A stretch of DNA of 64,000 nt from JAJRXR01 sp041987545. Lineage in GTDB: Bacteria > Planctomycetota > Phycisphaerae > Phycisphaerales > UBA1924. The notes below the pieces were generated by a model. That model searched no databases, had not been told where the DNA came from, and saw only the letters and a list, made by a program, of their open reading frames with translations. The DNA lies in contig JBHIWH010000003.1 in assembly GCA_041987545.1 (NCBI GenBank), forward strand, positions 62,001 through 126,000, read 5' to 3'. The translations under genes and the position numbers were made by a program. This document shows, one piece after another, positions 26,906 through 34,801 of this stretch (position 1 is its first letter; every line of letters begins with the position of its first letter).

Positions 26906-28483
26906 CTACGGCGCGACGACGTCCAGCACCTGCCCCGGCGCGACGCCCAGGACCTCGCTCACGCCGCCGCCGGGCCACTCGACGGTCACCCGATCGACGA
27001 CCGCGGCGCCGCCCAGCCCGAATTGCGCCTCGGCCGGCTCCTGGCCCATGTAGCTCGTCCCGCAGGTGATCGGGCGGATCATCTCCCGCCCCCCCGCCTC
27101 CACACGCACGAGGGCGCCGATCGCGTGCGTGTTCGGGCCCGACATCCGCGGTCGGACCACGAGCCACGATCCCGAGGCCCCGGTCGCCCGGTTCTCGAGC
27201 AGACGCAAGGGCCCCGCCTTGACCGTCGCGGCCAGGTCCAGGTCCCCGTCCCGGTCCATGTCGAACGCGACCACGCACGAGTTCGAATCGTGGTAGCCGA
27301 ACCCCACGCGCGGGCCGACGTCCAGCAGCCGAGCCGGCCCGCCCGCCGCCGTCACGTTCCAGAAGAGGCACGTGGGCGACGACGGGTTCTCCGTCTGGTT
27401 CACCTCGCACAGGTCCAGCCGCCCGTCGCGGTCCGCGTCGAGGAACGTCGTCCCCCACCCGTACCCGCCGAAGGCGGCGCCCGCCTCCTGCGCGAACTCC
27501 ACGAAGTGCAGGACCCCGGGCGCCGACTCGTTGCGGAGCAGCACGTTGTGCTCGAGCCCGCCGGGCCCCTGGCGGGCGATGTTCGTGCAGTACACGTCCA
27601 GGTCGCCGTCGCCGTCCACGTCGCCCAGCGTGGCGCCCATCTCGTTCCACGCGCGGTCAAGGCCCGTGCCCGGCGCCAGATTCTCGAACACGCCGCCGGC
27701 GCCCATCCGCAGGAGGCGGTTGGGCCCGAAGTCGAAGCACGCGTGGATCTCGGCGACGCCGTCCGCGTCGAGGTCGAAGATGATGGGCTGCCAGTACGTC
27801 CCGGGCCAGCGACCGATCTCGACCCGCGTGAACGTCCCGTCCCCGTCGTTGAGCAGGATGTGCAGCCCGCCGCCCCAGTACGTCACGACGAGGTCGAGCC
27901 ACCCGTCGGCGTTGACGTCGCCCGCGGCCATCCCCCCGACGTGCGCGCTCGGGCTGCCGGTGAGCACGACGTTCAGGCCCGACAGGGCGGACCGGTCCAC
28001 GAACGCGCCCGAATCCGTCTGGACGTACAGCGTCACGCTCCGGAAGATCGAGCCCCCGCCCGCCTCGTCGTGCGCGACGAGCAGGTCCAGGCGCCCGTCG
28101 GCGTCCACGTCGGCGAACAGCGCGCACCGCGAGCTGATCGTCGAGGCGACGCCCGCCGCCGACGCGACATCCGTGAACACGCCGAGTCCGAGGTTCAGGT
28201 ACAGCTGGTTCGGGACGCCCGGGCCGTTCGGAACGAACAGGTCGATGTCCCCATCGCCGTCGTAGTCCGCCGCCGCCACGCCCGCGCCGAACCCCGACGC
28301 CATCGAGTACGCGCCGATCCCCCGCTCGAGGCCGACGGAAACGAACTCGAACGACGGCGCCCGGGATCGGGCCGCGTCCGAAGAAGCGCCACTCTGTGCT
28401 CGGACATCCCCCGGGACCGCCACCATCGCGGCGCACGCCGCCAACGATCCAACGACCCGACCTCGAAGCCCCCACGACTCCAC
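26906..28483 (-). CDS. FG-GAP/UnbV (CRTAC1-like) secreted protein without dockerin tail
   Basis: 525 residues. GTG 28483 is chosen for its GGAGAGGG upstream; an in-frame GTG at 28537 adds 18 residues. A Sec signal (SLAACAAMVAVPGDVRAQ) is followed by FG-GAP repeats with DYDGDGDIDLFV and DVDGDGDLDVYC calcium loops and by a UnbV-like end (AVVDRVTVEWPGGGVSEVLG). It ends immediately after that domain, so it has no dockerin, unlike the pair at 1-2812. The last 45 or so codons are nearly identical in DNA to those of the next minus-strand paralogue. Confidence 0.85.
   Translation of the reverse strand: MESWGLRGRVVGSLAACAAMVAVPGDVRAQSGASSDAARSRAPSFEFVSVGLERGIGAYSMASGFGAGVAAADYDGDGDIDLFVPNGPGVPNQLYLNLGLGVFTDVASAAGVASTISSRCALFADVDADGRLDLLVAHDEAGGGSIFRSVTLYVQTDSGAFVDRSALSGLNVVLTGSPSAHVGGMAAGDVNADGWLDLVVTYWGGGLHILLNDGDGTFTRVEIGRWPGTYWQPIIFDLDADGVAEIHACFDFGPNRLLRMGAGGVFENLAPGTGLDRAWNEMGATLGDVDGDGDLDVYCTNIARQGPGGLEHNVLLRNESAPGVLHFVEFAQEAGAAFGGYGWGTTFLDADRDGRLDLCEVNQTENPSSPTCLFWNVTAAGGPARLLDVGPRVGFGYHDSNSCVVAFDMDRDGDLDLAATVKAGPLRLLENRATGASGSWLVVRPRMSGPNTHAIGALVRVEAGGREMIRPITCGTSYMGQEPAEAQFGLGGAAVVDRVTVEWPGGGVSEVLGVAPGQVLDVVAP
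26921..27054. repeat. Near-identical 134-bp 3' segment shared with 28615-28748 (copy 1)
   Basis: This stretch encodes the end of the UnbV domain. It matches the corresponding 3' end of the neighbouring paralogue with about three mismatches, although the rest of the two genes has diverged. That pattern suggests recent gene conversion or local recombination. Confidence 0.7.
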
Positions 28484-28599
28484 GGCCAACCCTCTCCGGA
28501 TGTCGTGGGGAGTATCTCCGGCCGCCGCCCGCCGCACAAGATGGGGGGCTCCATTTGCATGCCCGAAGCGGCCGTCTCACCCCGCCCGGGGTCCCGCCC

Positions 28600-30204
28600 T
28601 CAGGGCGCCTGGACGTCCAGCACCTGACCCGGCGCGACGCCCAGGACCTCGCTCACGCCGCCGCCGGGCCACTCGACGGTCACCCGATCGACGACCGCGG
28701 CGCCGCCCAGCCCGAAATGCGCCTCGGCCGGCTCCTGGCCCATGAAGCTCACCCCGGCCGTGATCAGGCGGCTCATCACCCGCCCGCCGGCCTCGACGCG
28801 AACGACCGCGCCGATCGCGCGGGAGTTCGCCCCGCCCATCCGGGGGCGGACGACCAGCCACCCCCGCGCCGCCGTCGCCGACCGCTGGCGGTTCTCGAAC
28901 AGCAGCACCTCGCCCTGGTCGGTTCGGACGGCGACGTCCGGGTCCCCGTCCCGGTCCATGTCGAAGCTCACCGCCCCCGAGCCGTACTCGCCCCGGTCGA
29001 ACCCGACCCGGGCCGCGACATCGACGAACGCCGGCCCCCGCGTGCCCAGCCCGTTGAGGTACAGCCGCCACGGCACGTTCCCGAAGAACTCGACCGCGTT
29101 GACCTCGAGCAGGTCAACGTCCCCGTCGTGATCCGCGTCGAAGAACGTCGTCCCCCACCCCGTCCCCCCCTCGCCCACGCCCAGCGCCAGGCCCAGCTCG
29201 GTGAACGCCAGGTCCGCGCCCGAGTCGTTTCGGAAGAGCACGTTGTGCTCCAGCTCCCCGCTGCCCACGTCGAAGCCGTGGATGTTCGTCACGTACAGGT
29301 CGAAGTCCTGGTCGTTGTCGTAGTCCCCGACGGCGACGCCCATCTCGTTGAACGCCGAGTCCACGCCCGCCTGGGGCGCCACGTCCACGCAGAACGCGCC
29401 CGGCCCCGAGAGCAGCAGGTGGTTGGCGAAGAAGTCCTCGGCGAGGAACAAGTCCGCGAACCCGTCGCCGTCGAAATCGTGCGACACGGGCTGCCACAGC
29501 GAGCCGTAGTCGAACCCGATCCGGTCCGAGGCGTCCGCGAACGTGCCGTCGCCCGCGTTGAGGTACATCAGGGGCCGCCCGTCCCATCGCGCGACGAACA
29601 GGTCCGGGTCCCCGTCCGCGTCGAAGTCGCCCGCGCACAGCCCGCCCATGTGCACGCCCGATCCGTCCGAGGGCACGCCGAACAGCCCGGCCGCCAGCGT
29701 CGTCTCCACGAACGTGTGATCGGGCTGCTGCTCGTAGAAGCGGAGCATCGTCTCCAGGGGCGCCCCGCCCTCGATCCGGTCGCCCGCGGTCAGCAAGTCG
29801 AGGTCGACGTCCCCGTCGGCGTCGAACAGCAACGCCACGCGCACGGGCCCGTCGTCGCCCAGGCCGGCGGCCTGCGCGACGTCCTGGAAGTGCCCCGCCC
29901 CGTCGTTGCGGTACAGCCTCGACGCCGCGCCGGGGCCCGTGGGCACGAACAGGTCGATGTCCCCGTCGTCGTCGTAGTCGGCCGCGACGATGCCCCAGCC
30001 CAGCCCGTTCCAGGGCGTGTCCACGCCGATCCCGCGGGCCGCGTCCACCCGCGCGAGCGTGAAGCCGGGCGTGGCCACGCCCGCCCCCAGTCGCGCCGGG
30101 CCCTGGGCGGCCGGCTGCGCCATCACCGGCGCGCACGCGACCATGGCGACGAAGACCGCCGCCGCTGTACACCCACTAAAATGGTGTCGGGCCTCTCTCT
30201 GCAC
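28600..30204 (-). CDS. FG-GAP/UnbV (CRTAC1-like) secreted protein without dockerin tail, paralogue
   Basis: 534 residues, in tandem with the preceding minus-strand gene and 116 bases upstream of it. GTG 30204 is chosen so that the protein opens into the signal region (FSGCTAAAVFVAMVACAPVMA); upstream in-frame codons reach 30333 but encode an Arg-rich stretch unlike a signal peptide. Repeats include DYDDDGDIDLFV, DFDADGDPDLFV and DYDNDQDFDLYV. The UnbV-like C-terminus is shared almost base for base with its neighbour. Function in surface binding is assumed from the family only. Confidence 0.83.
   Translation of the reverse strand: MQREARHHFSGCTAAAVFVAMVACAPVMAQPAAQGPARLGAGVATPGFTLARVDAARGIGVDTPWNGLGWGIVAADYDDDGDIDLFVPTGPGAASRLYRNDGAGHFQDVAQAAGLGDDGPVRVALLFDADGDVDLDLLTAGDRIEGGAPLETMLRFYEQQPDHTFVETTLAAGLFGVPSDGSGVHMGGLCAGDFDADGDPDLFVARWDGRPLMYLNAGDGTFADASDRIGFDYGSLWQPVSHDFDGDGFADLFLAEDFFANHLLLSGPGAFCVDVAPQAGVDSAFNEMGVAVGDYDNDQDFDLYVTNIHGFDVGSGELEHNVLFRNDSGADLAFTELGLALGVGEGGTGWGTTFFDADHDGDVDLLEVNAVEFFGNVPWRLYLNGLGTRGPAFVDVAARVGFDRGEYGSGAVSFDMDRDGDPDVAVRTDQGEVLLFENRQRSATAARGWLVVRPRMGGANSRAIGAVVRVEAGGRVMSRLITAGVSFMGQEPAEAHFGLGGAAVVDRVTVEWPGGGVSEVLGVAPGQVLDVQAP
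28615..28748. repeat. Near-identical 134-bp 3' segment shared with 26921-27054 (copy 2)
   Basis: This is the second copy of the UnbV-end segment. It begins GTCCAGCACCTG and differs from copy 1 at about three positions, while flanking codons of the two paralogous genes differ widely. Confidence 0.7.
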
Positions 30205-30313
30205 GGACGATCCATCGTCGCGGATCCGACGCCGCCGAACAACCCCGGCGCCGCCGATCCCGTGTGAACGTCCGATCAAGATCTGATCGCCCGGGCGGGC
30301 CGCGAGAGGCCCC

Positions 30314-30925
30314 TCAGGAAACCCGGCCCCCACGCCGCTCGCGCACCTTCGCGATCGCCTCGTCGATCGCCCGCTCCAGCTCGTCGTTGACGATGAACAC
30401 GTCGTACGCCCCGCACGTCCGGGCGACCTCGATCTCGCGCTTGGCCTCGGCGAACCGCGTCTGGATCTGCCCCTCGTCCTCGCGCTTCCGCGAGCGCAGC
30501 CGCTCGAGCAGTGTCTCCTCGCTGGGCGGCATGATGAAGATCGCCAGCGCCTCGGGCATCTTCTCCTTGACCTGCCTCGCGCCCTCGACGTCGATCTCCA
30601 GGATCACCAGCCGCCCGCGGGCCAGCTGCTCGACCACCCAGTCCCGCGGCGTGCCGTACTTCTTGCCGAACACGTCCGCCCACTCGAGGAACTCGCCCGC
30701 CTCGATCATCGCGTCGAACTGCTCGTCGCCGACGAACCGGTAGTCCACGCCCTCGACGTCCACGGAGGTCTTGGGCCGCGTCGTGGCGCTGACGCTGAAG
30801 ACCGACCCGCGGATCGCCCGCTCGACGCCGCGCGTGATCGTCGTCTTCCCGACCCCGCTGGGCCCGGAGATGATCACGAGCAGGCCGTCGCTCGTGTCGG
30901 TCGGGAGTGGCGGGTAGCGGGTCAT
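30314..30925 (-). CDS. gmk: Guanylate kinase
   Basis: 203 residues, the normal length for GMP kinase. Walker A GPSGVGKTT lies at residues 21-29. GMP-site residues are visible in SVSATTRPK, GVDYRFV and GEFLEWADVFGKKYGTP, and the adenine-binding region has RLRSRKREDE. It phosphorylates GMP to GDP in the cytoplasm. ATG 30925 is preferred over the longer frame at 30991 because the extra N-terminus does not look conserved. The aspartate carbamoyltransferase gene, also minus-strand, lies 49 bases upstream, so two nucleotide-metabolism genes are adjacent. Confidence 0.93.
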   Translation of the reverse strand: MTRYPPLPTDTSDGLLVIISGPSGVGKTTITRGVERAIRGSVFSVSATTRPKTSVDVEGVDYRFVGDEQFDAMIEAGEFLEWADVFGKKYGTPRDWVVEQLARGRLVILEIDVEGARQVKEKMPEALAIFIMPPSEETLLERLRSRKREDEGQIQTRFAEAKREIEVARTCGAYDVFIVNDELERAIDEAIAKVRERRGGRVS

Positions 30926-30974
30926 GGGCGGAGCGTAGCCCGCGCCGCCGCGCCCCGCCGGCGTGCACGCGCCG

Positions 30975-31895
30975 TCAACGATTGCTGACACACGCGTGCA
31001 GCACGGCCATGCGAACCGGCGGCCCGTGCGCGACCTGATCCAGGATCAGCGACCGCTCCCCGTCGGCCACCGGGCCATCGATCTCCAGCCCGCGGTTGAA
31101 GGGCCCCGGGTGCATCACCCACGCGCCCTCGCGCAACCGATCGGCCCGCTCGACCGTCATCCCGAACCGCGCCCGGTACTCCTCCCGCGAGACCTCGGGG
31201 GCGCCCTCCCCGTGTCGCTCGAACTGGATCCGCAGGCAGATCACCGCGTCGACCTCGCCGACGAGCCCGTCCAGATCGTGCGACACGCCGCACCCGAGGC
31301 CCGACACCTCCGCCGGGACCATCGCCTCGGGCCCGCAGCAGACGACCTCGGCGCCCAGCGCCGTCAACGCCGCGATGTCCGACCGGGCCACCCGCGAGCT
31401 GACGATGTCCCCCACGATCACGACCCGGAGGCCCGACAGGTCGAACCCCGTCTCCCGCCCCGTCGCCCTGGCGAGCGTCAGCGCGTCCACCAGAGCCTGG
31501 GTCGGGTGCTCGTGGCGGCCGTCGCCGGCGTTGATCACCGGGCACGCGACGGCGCCCGCGACCGCCGCCGCCCCGCCCGCCTCGCGCGTCCGCACGACCA
31601 TCGCGTCCACGCCCATCGCCTCAATGGTCCGGGCCGTGTCGATGATCGACTCGCCCTTGCTCATGCTCGAGCCGCGGGCGGTGATGTCGAGGACGTCCGC
31701 GCCCAGCCGCCGGGCCGCGAGCGTGAAGCTGCAACGCGTCCGCGTCGAGTCCTCGAAGAACAGGTTCGCGATCGTGCGTCCGTCCAGCGCGTCCCGCTTG
31801 AACGCCGACGCGTCGCGGGCCGAGGCCAGCAGCGACCGGACCCGGTCGGGCGAGAGGCCCTGCATCCCCAGCAGATGACGGCGTGCGGCGGCCAC
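30975..31895 (-). CDS. pyrB: Aspartate carbamoyltransferase catalytic subunit
   Basis: 306 residues. GTG 31895 makes the N-terminus RRHLLGMQGLSPDRV, which aligns with the usual family start. The carbamoyl-phosphate site FFEDSTRTRCSF is at about residues 46-57, HPTQALVDALT marks the second domain, and the C-terminal HPGPFNRGLEI loop supplies the aspartate site. It catalyses the first committed step of pyrimidine synthesis. No pyrI or pyrC follows within this stretch; gmk is downstream on the same strand. Confidence 0.93.
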   Translation of the reverse strand: MAAARRHLLGMQGLSPDRVRSLLASARDASAFKRDALDGRTIANLFFEDSTRTRCSFTLAARRLGADVLDITARGSSMSKGESIIDTARTIEAMGVDAMVVRTREAGGAAAVAGAVACPVINAGDGRHEHPTQALVDALTLARATGRETGFDLSGLRVVIVGDIVSSRVARSDIAALTALGAEVVCCGPEAMVPAEVSGLGCGVSHDLDGLVGEVDAVICLRIQFERHGEGAPEVSREEYRARFGMTVERADRLREGAWVMHPGPFNRGLEIDGPVADGERSLILDQVAHGPPVRMAVLHACVSNR

Positions 31896-31963
31896 GTGGC
31901 GCGAGTCTAGCCCGGGCCCGCCCGCCGCCTTGATCTGCCCCGCCGCGCTCGGCGCCGACGCGC

Positions 31964-32704
31964 TCACTCGGGCACGATCTCGATCACGTCCGGCTCCGCG
32001 TCCGCCCGGGCGCCCTCGCCCGAAGAACCACCCTCGAAGCCGCCCGGCCCCCCGCTCGACCCGTCGCCCGACGCCGAGCCCATCCCGTCGTCGAACCCCT
32101 CCTCGAACCCGGACGCCTCGTCGGGCGCCGGCTCGTCCCAGCCCGCGTCCGCGACCGCCTGGTTGGACGACCACCCGATCGGGTTGGCGGGCGGCTCGCC
32201 GATCGCGCCCAGCGCCCACGGCCTGTGCCGCACCACGCGCCACGGCGTGAACCCGCCCTCGAGCTCGACCGTCAGCGTCTGCGTCGCGTACCGCCCGTCC
32301 GCCGTCGTCCCCAGCGCCATCACCGGCCGAGTCACGTCCACCTTCGCCTCGCCGGCGCGCACCCACACGCGGCCGACCGAGTACCTGGGCAGGTCCGCGT
32401 TCGACTCATTCAGGGGCTCGCCCCCGACGGCCGCCGCGATCTCCCGGTACGCCTCCTCGCCCGTGCTGGGCGGGAGATTCACCGCGAACCGCGCCGGCCG
32501 CTGCGTGTCCCGGTTGATCACCCACGCCAGCGACTCGCGCATGACGGCACGCGTGTTCCGCGAGCTGGTCGTCGTCCGCGTCAGCGAGCCGTCCGCGTTC
32601 GGGTACGACGCGTACCCCGCGCACCCGCCCGCGAGCCCCGCCGCCCCGGCCACGCCCAGCCCCACCAACCCCGCCGCAGCCGCCCCGACGCCCATCGCTC
32701 GCAT
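31964..32704 (-). CDS. Lipoprotein of unknown function with Gly/Glu-rich acidic tail
   Basis: 246 residues. ATG 32704 has AGGAGGA well placed upstream. The lipobox is GLAGGCAGY, with Cys near residue 27. A globular middle (ESLAWVINRDTQRPARFAVN, VWVRAGEAKVDVTRPVMAL) leads to a low-complexity Gly/Glu/Asp/Ser tail. The family was not recognised. It lies 69 bases upstream of pyrB on the same strand and converges away from ubiX. An outer-membrane-anchored surface protein is likely but not proven. Confidence 0.72.
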   Translation of the reverse strand: MRAMGVGAAAAGLVGLGVAGAAGLAGGCAGYASYPNADGSLTRTTTSSRNTRAVMRESLAWVINRDTQRPARFAVNLPPSTGEEAYREIAAAVGGEPLNESNADLPRYSVGRVWVRAGEAKVDVTRPVMALGTTADGRYATQTLTVELEGGFTPWRVVRHRPWALGAIGEPPANPIGWSSNQAVADAGWDEPAPDEASGFEEGFDDGMGSASGDGSSGGPGGFEGGSSGEGARADAEPDVIEIVPE

Positions 32705-32847
32705 CGCCGATCCTCCTGATCCGCCGCCCGAAGCGGTCCTTGCCCCGACGGGCCCGACGCCCGAATCCCCCCACTCTACCGGGACGAATCGCCCCCCGCC
32801 CGGGGCGCAAGCTGTCCACCGCCCACCCCTAGCATCCTCGACGACCC

Positions 32848-33513
32848 ATGACCGCCGCCACGCCAACGCCCGCCCACGCCGACGCCCCGACCGACTCGGG
32901 CCGCCGCTTCGTCGTCGGCGTCTCGGGCGCCTCGGGCGCGCTGTACGCCACGCGACTGCTCGAACTCCTGCTCCTGGGCGGGCACGAGGCGCACCTGGTC
33001 GTCAGCGAGTACGGCCAGCGCCTCCTCTTCGACGAGCTGGGCGTCCGCAAGATCGAGCTCGGCCAGCTCGTCCCCTCCCTCGCCGAGTCGCCCGCCGCCG
33101 ACGCCCACCGCCGGCGCCTGATCGCCCACCCCAACAAGGACGTCGGCGCCGTCATCGCCTCGGGCAGCTTCCTGCACGACGGCATGGCCGTCGTCCCCTG
33201 CTCCTCGACCTCCCTCGGCCAGATCGCGGGCGGCTCGGGCTCGAACCTGCTCGCCCGGGCCGCGGCCGTCACGCTCAAGGAACGCCGCCCGCTCATCGTC
33301 TGCCACCGCGAGATGCCCCTGAGCCTGATCGACATCGAGAACATGCGCACCCTCGCCCTCGCGGGCGCGCACATCTGCTCGCCCAACCCGGGTTTCTACC
33401 TGGGCCCCAAGTCCATCGACGACATCGTGGATTTCACCGTCGGCAAGGTCCTCGACCTGCTCCGGGTCCCCCACGACCTGCAGACGCGCTGGACGGGCGC
33501 CTCACCCAAGTAG
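32848..33513 (+). CDS. ubiX: UbiX-family flavin prenyltransferase
   Basis: 221 residues. The FMN-binding GVSGASGALYATRL motif lies at about residues 24-37, and IASGSFLHDGMAVVPCSSTSL (seen as SGSFLHDGMAVVPCSS) is the conserved loop, followed by the GGSGSNLLARAA motif. It transfers dimethylallyl to FMN to make prenylated FMN for UbiD-type decarboxylases. No ubiD gene is adjacent. It converges on fic, overlapping its 3' end by 12 bp. ATG 32848 is the start. Confidence 0.92.
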   Translation: MTAATPTPAHADAPTDSGRRFVVGVSGASGALYATRLLELLLLGGHEAHLVVSEYGQRLLFDELGVRKIELGQLVPSLAESPAADAHRRRLIAHPNKDVGAVIASGSFLHDGMAVVPCSSTSLGQIAGGSGSNLLARAAAVTLKERRPLIVCHREMPLSLIDIENMRTLALAGAHICSPNPGFYLGPKSIDDIVDFTVGKVLDLLRVPHDLQTRWTGASPK

Positions 33514-34716
33514 CTCGATCTCCGGCGTGTCCGACTCGATCAGCCGCAGGACGCCCCGGGCCGCGTACCGCTTGGCGTAGCTGCCCCCCGTGATCTCGTC
33601 GAGCACACCCACCGACTCGAGCAGCTCGACGTACCGCCTGGCCGTCACGTCCGTGACCCCCAGCGACTCGGTCACCATCTTCACGCTCAGCACCGGCTGG
33701 CGGAACAGCTCGTCGATCAGCCGGTCCAGCTTCGCCCCGCCCTTGCCCGAGTCCAGCACCCGCCCCAGCATCTCCTCGCGGAGCTTGACCAGCAGCCCGC
33801 ACCGCGACAGCGCGTCCTCGGCCTGCGTCCGCACCGCGTCCAGGAAGTAGGCGACCCAGTCCTCCCACGCCCCGTCGCGGCTCACGCCCAGCAGCAGGTC
33901 GTAGTACGTCCGCTTGTGCTTCTCGATGTACGCGCTGACATAGACCAGCGGCCGCTCGATCAGCCCGTACCGGCACAAGAGCAAGGAAATCAGCAGCCGC
34001 CCCACACGCCCGTTGCCGTCCAAGAATGGATGGATCGCCTCGAACTGGTAGTGCGCCAGCGCGATCGCCACGAGCCTCGGGATCCGCGCATCGGGCGCCC
34101 GCACGAACGCAGTCATGTCGTCGAGCAACCCCTCCAGCCGGTCGGCGCCGGGCGGGACGTACCGCGCCGATCTTGGCCCACTCCCGGGCCGCCCGATCCA
34201 CACCGCCCGGTCCCGCAGGCGCCCGGGCGCCTTCTCGCGGCCACGCACGCCGTCCATCAGGATCTCGTGCAGCGCGCACAGCAGCCCCGCGTCGATCGCC
34301 CCCGACGCGTCCGTTCCCCGCTCCAGCGCCCGCAGGTAGTTCCAGACCTCCCGCGACTCGTCCGTCTCGTCGCCCGTCCCGACCAGGGCGACCTCCTCGG
34401 CCGTCGTCACCACGTCCTCGATCCGCGACGACAGCTGCGCCTCCCGAGCCCACAGGGGCCGCAGCAGCAGGTCCGGGTGGGGCAGGCGGCCGGCGATCCC
34501 GTCCAGCCGCCCGAGGGCCAGCGTCGCCCCCAGCAGCCCCTCGGCCTGGCGGCCGCAGATCCCCACCCAGTCCGCCTCCGGGGGCAACGCGTCGGGCAGG
34601 AACCCGAGGACCGTCTCACCGCCCCCGGCGCCTCCCCCGCCGAGCCGCACAGGGATCAGTCGCCCGGGTGAAGCGGGCTTTGGATCAGGCGAGTCGATTT
34701 GTGGCATTTTGGGCAT
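33502..34716 (-). CDS. Fic-family protein with C-terminal winged helix
   Basis: 404 residues. The Fic core HPFLDGNGRVGR (near residue 228) carries the catalytic His and the Asn/Arg anion site of FIC-domain AMPylases. An N-terminal SSRIED (residues 96-101) resembles the class II inhibitory helix motif [S/T]xxxE[G/N], with Asp in place of Gly/Asn. The final 90 residues (SVKMVTESLGVTDVTARRYV) form a helix-turn-helix, suggesting DNA binding. A perfect 12-bp-arm palindrome lies one base upstream of ATG 34716, so autoregulation is plausible. The target protein is unknown. Confidence 0.86.
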   Translation of the reverse strand: MPKMPQIDSPDPKPASPGRLIPVRLGGGGAGGGETVLGFLPDALPPEADWVGICGRQAEGLLGATLALGRLDGIAGRLPHPDLLLRPLWAREAQLSSRIEDVVTTAEEVALVGTGDETDESREVWNYLRALERGTDASGAIDAGLLCALHEILMDGVRGREKAPGRLRDRAVWIGRPGSGPRSARYVPPGADRLEGLLDDMTAFVRAPDARIPRLVAIALAHYQFEAIHPFLDGNGRVGRLLISLLLCRYGLIERPLVYVSAYIEKHKRTYYDLLLGVSRDGAWEDWVAYFLDAVRTQAEDALSRCGLLVKLREEMLGRVLDSGKGGAKLDRLIDELFRQPVLSVKMVTESLGVTDVTARRYVELLESVGVLDEITGGSYAKRYAARGVLRLIESDTPEIELLG

Positions 34717-34717
34717 G

Positions 34718-34748
34718 ATCTGTGATTATATCGACAATAATCACAGAT
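34718..34748. promoter_or_regulatory. Palindromic operator candidate at the fic start
   Basis: Arms ATCTGTGATTAT (34718-34729) and ATAATCACAGAT (34737-34748) are perfect reverse complements around the 7-base spacer ATCGACA. The site begins one base before the fic start codon and would cover its ribosome-binding and 5' region. A further TGTGATT half-site lies at 34762-34768. The region is strikingly AT-rich for this genome. The Fic protein's own winged helix is an obvious candidate binder. Confidence 0.65.
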
Positions 34749-34801
34749 ATTGATCATTACATGTGATTTCAGGCGTCAAAAATGTCAATAACAGGCGTGG
34801 A

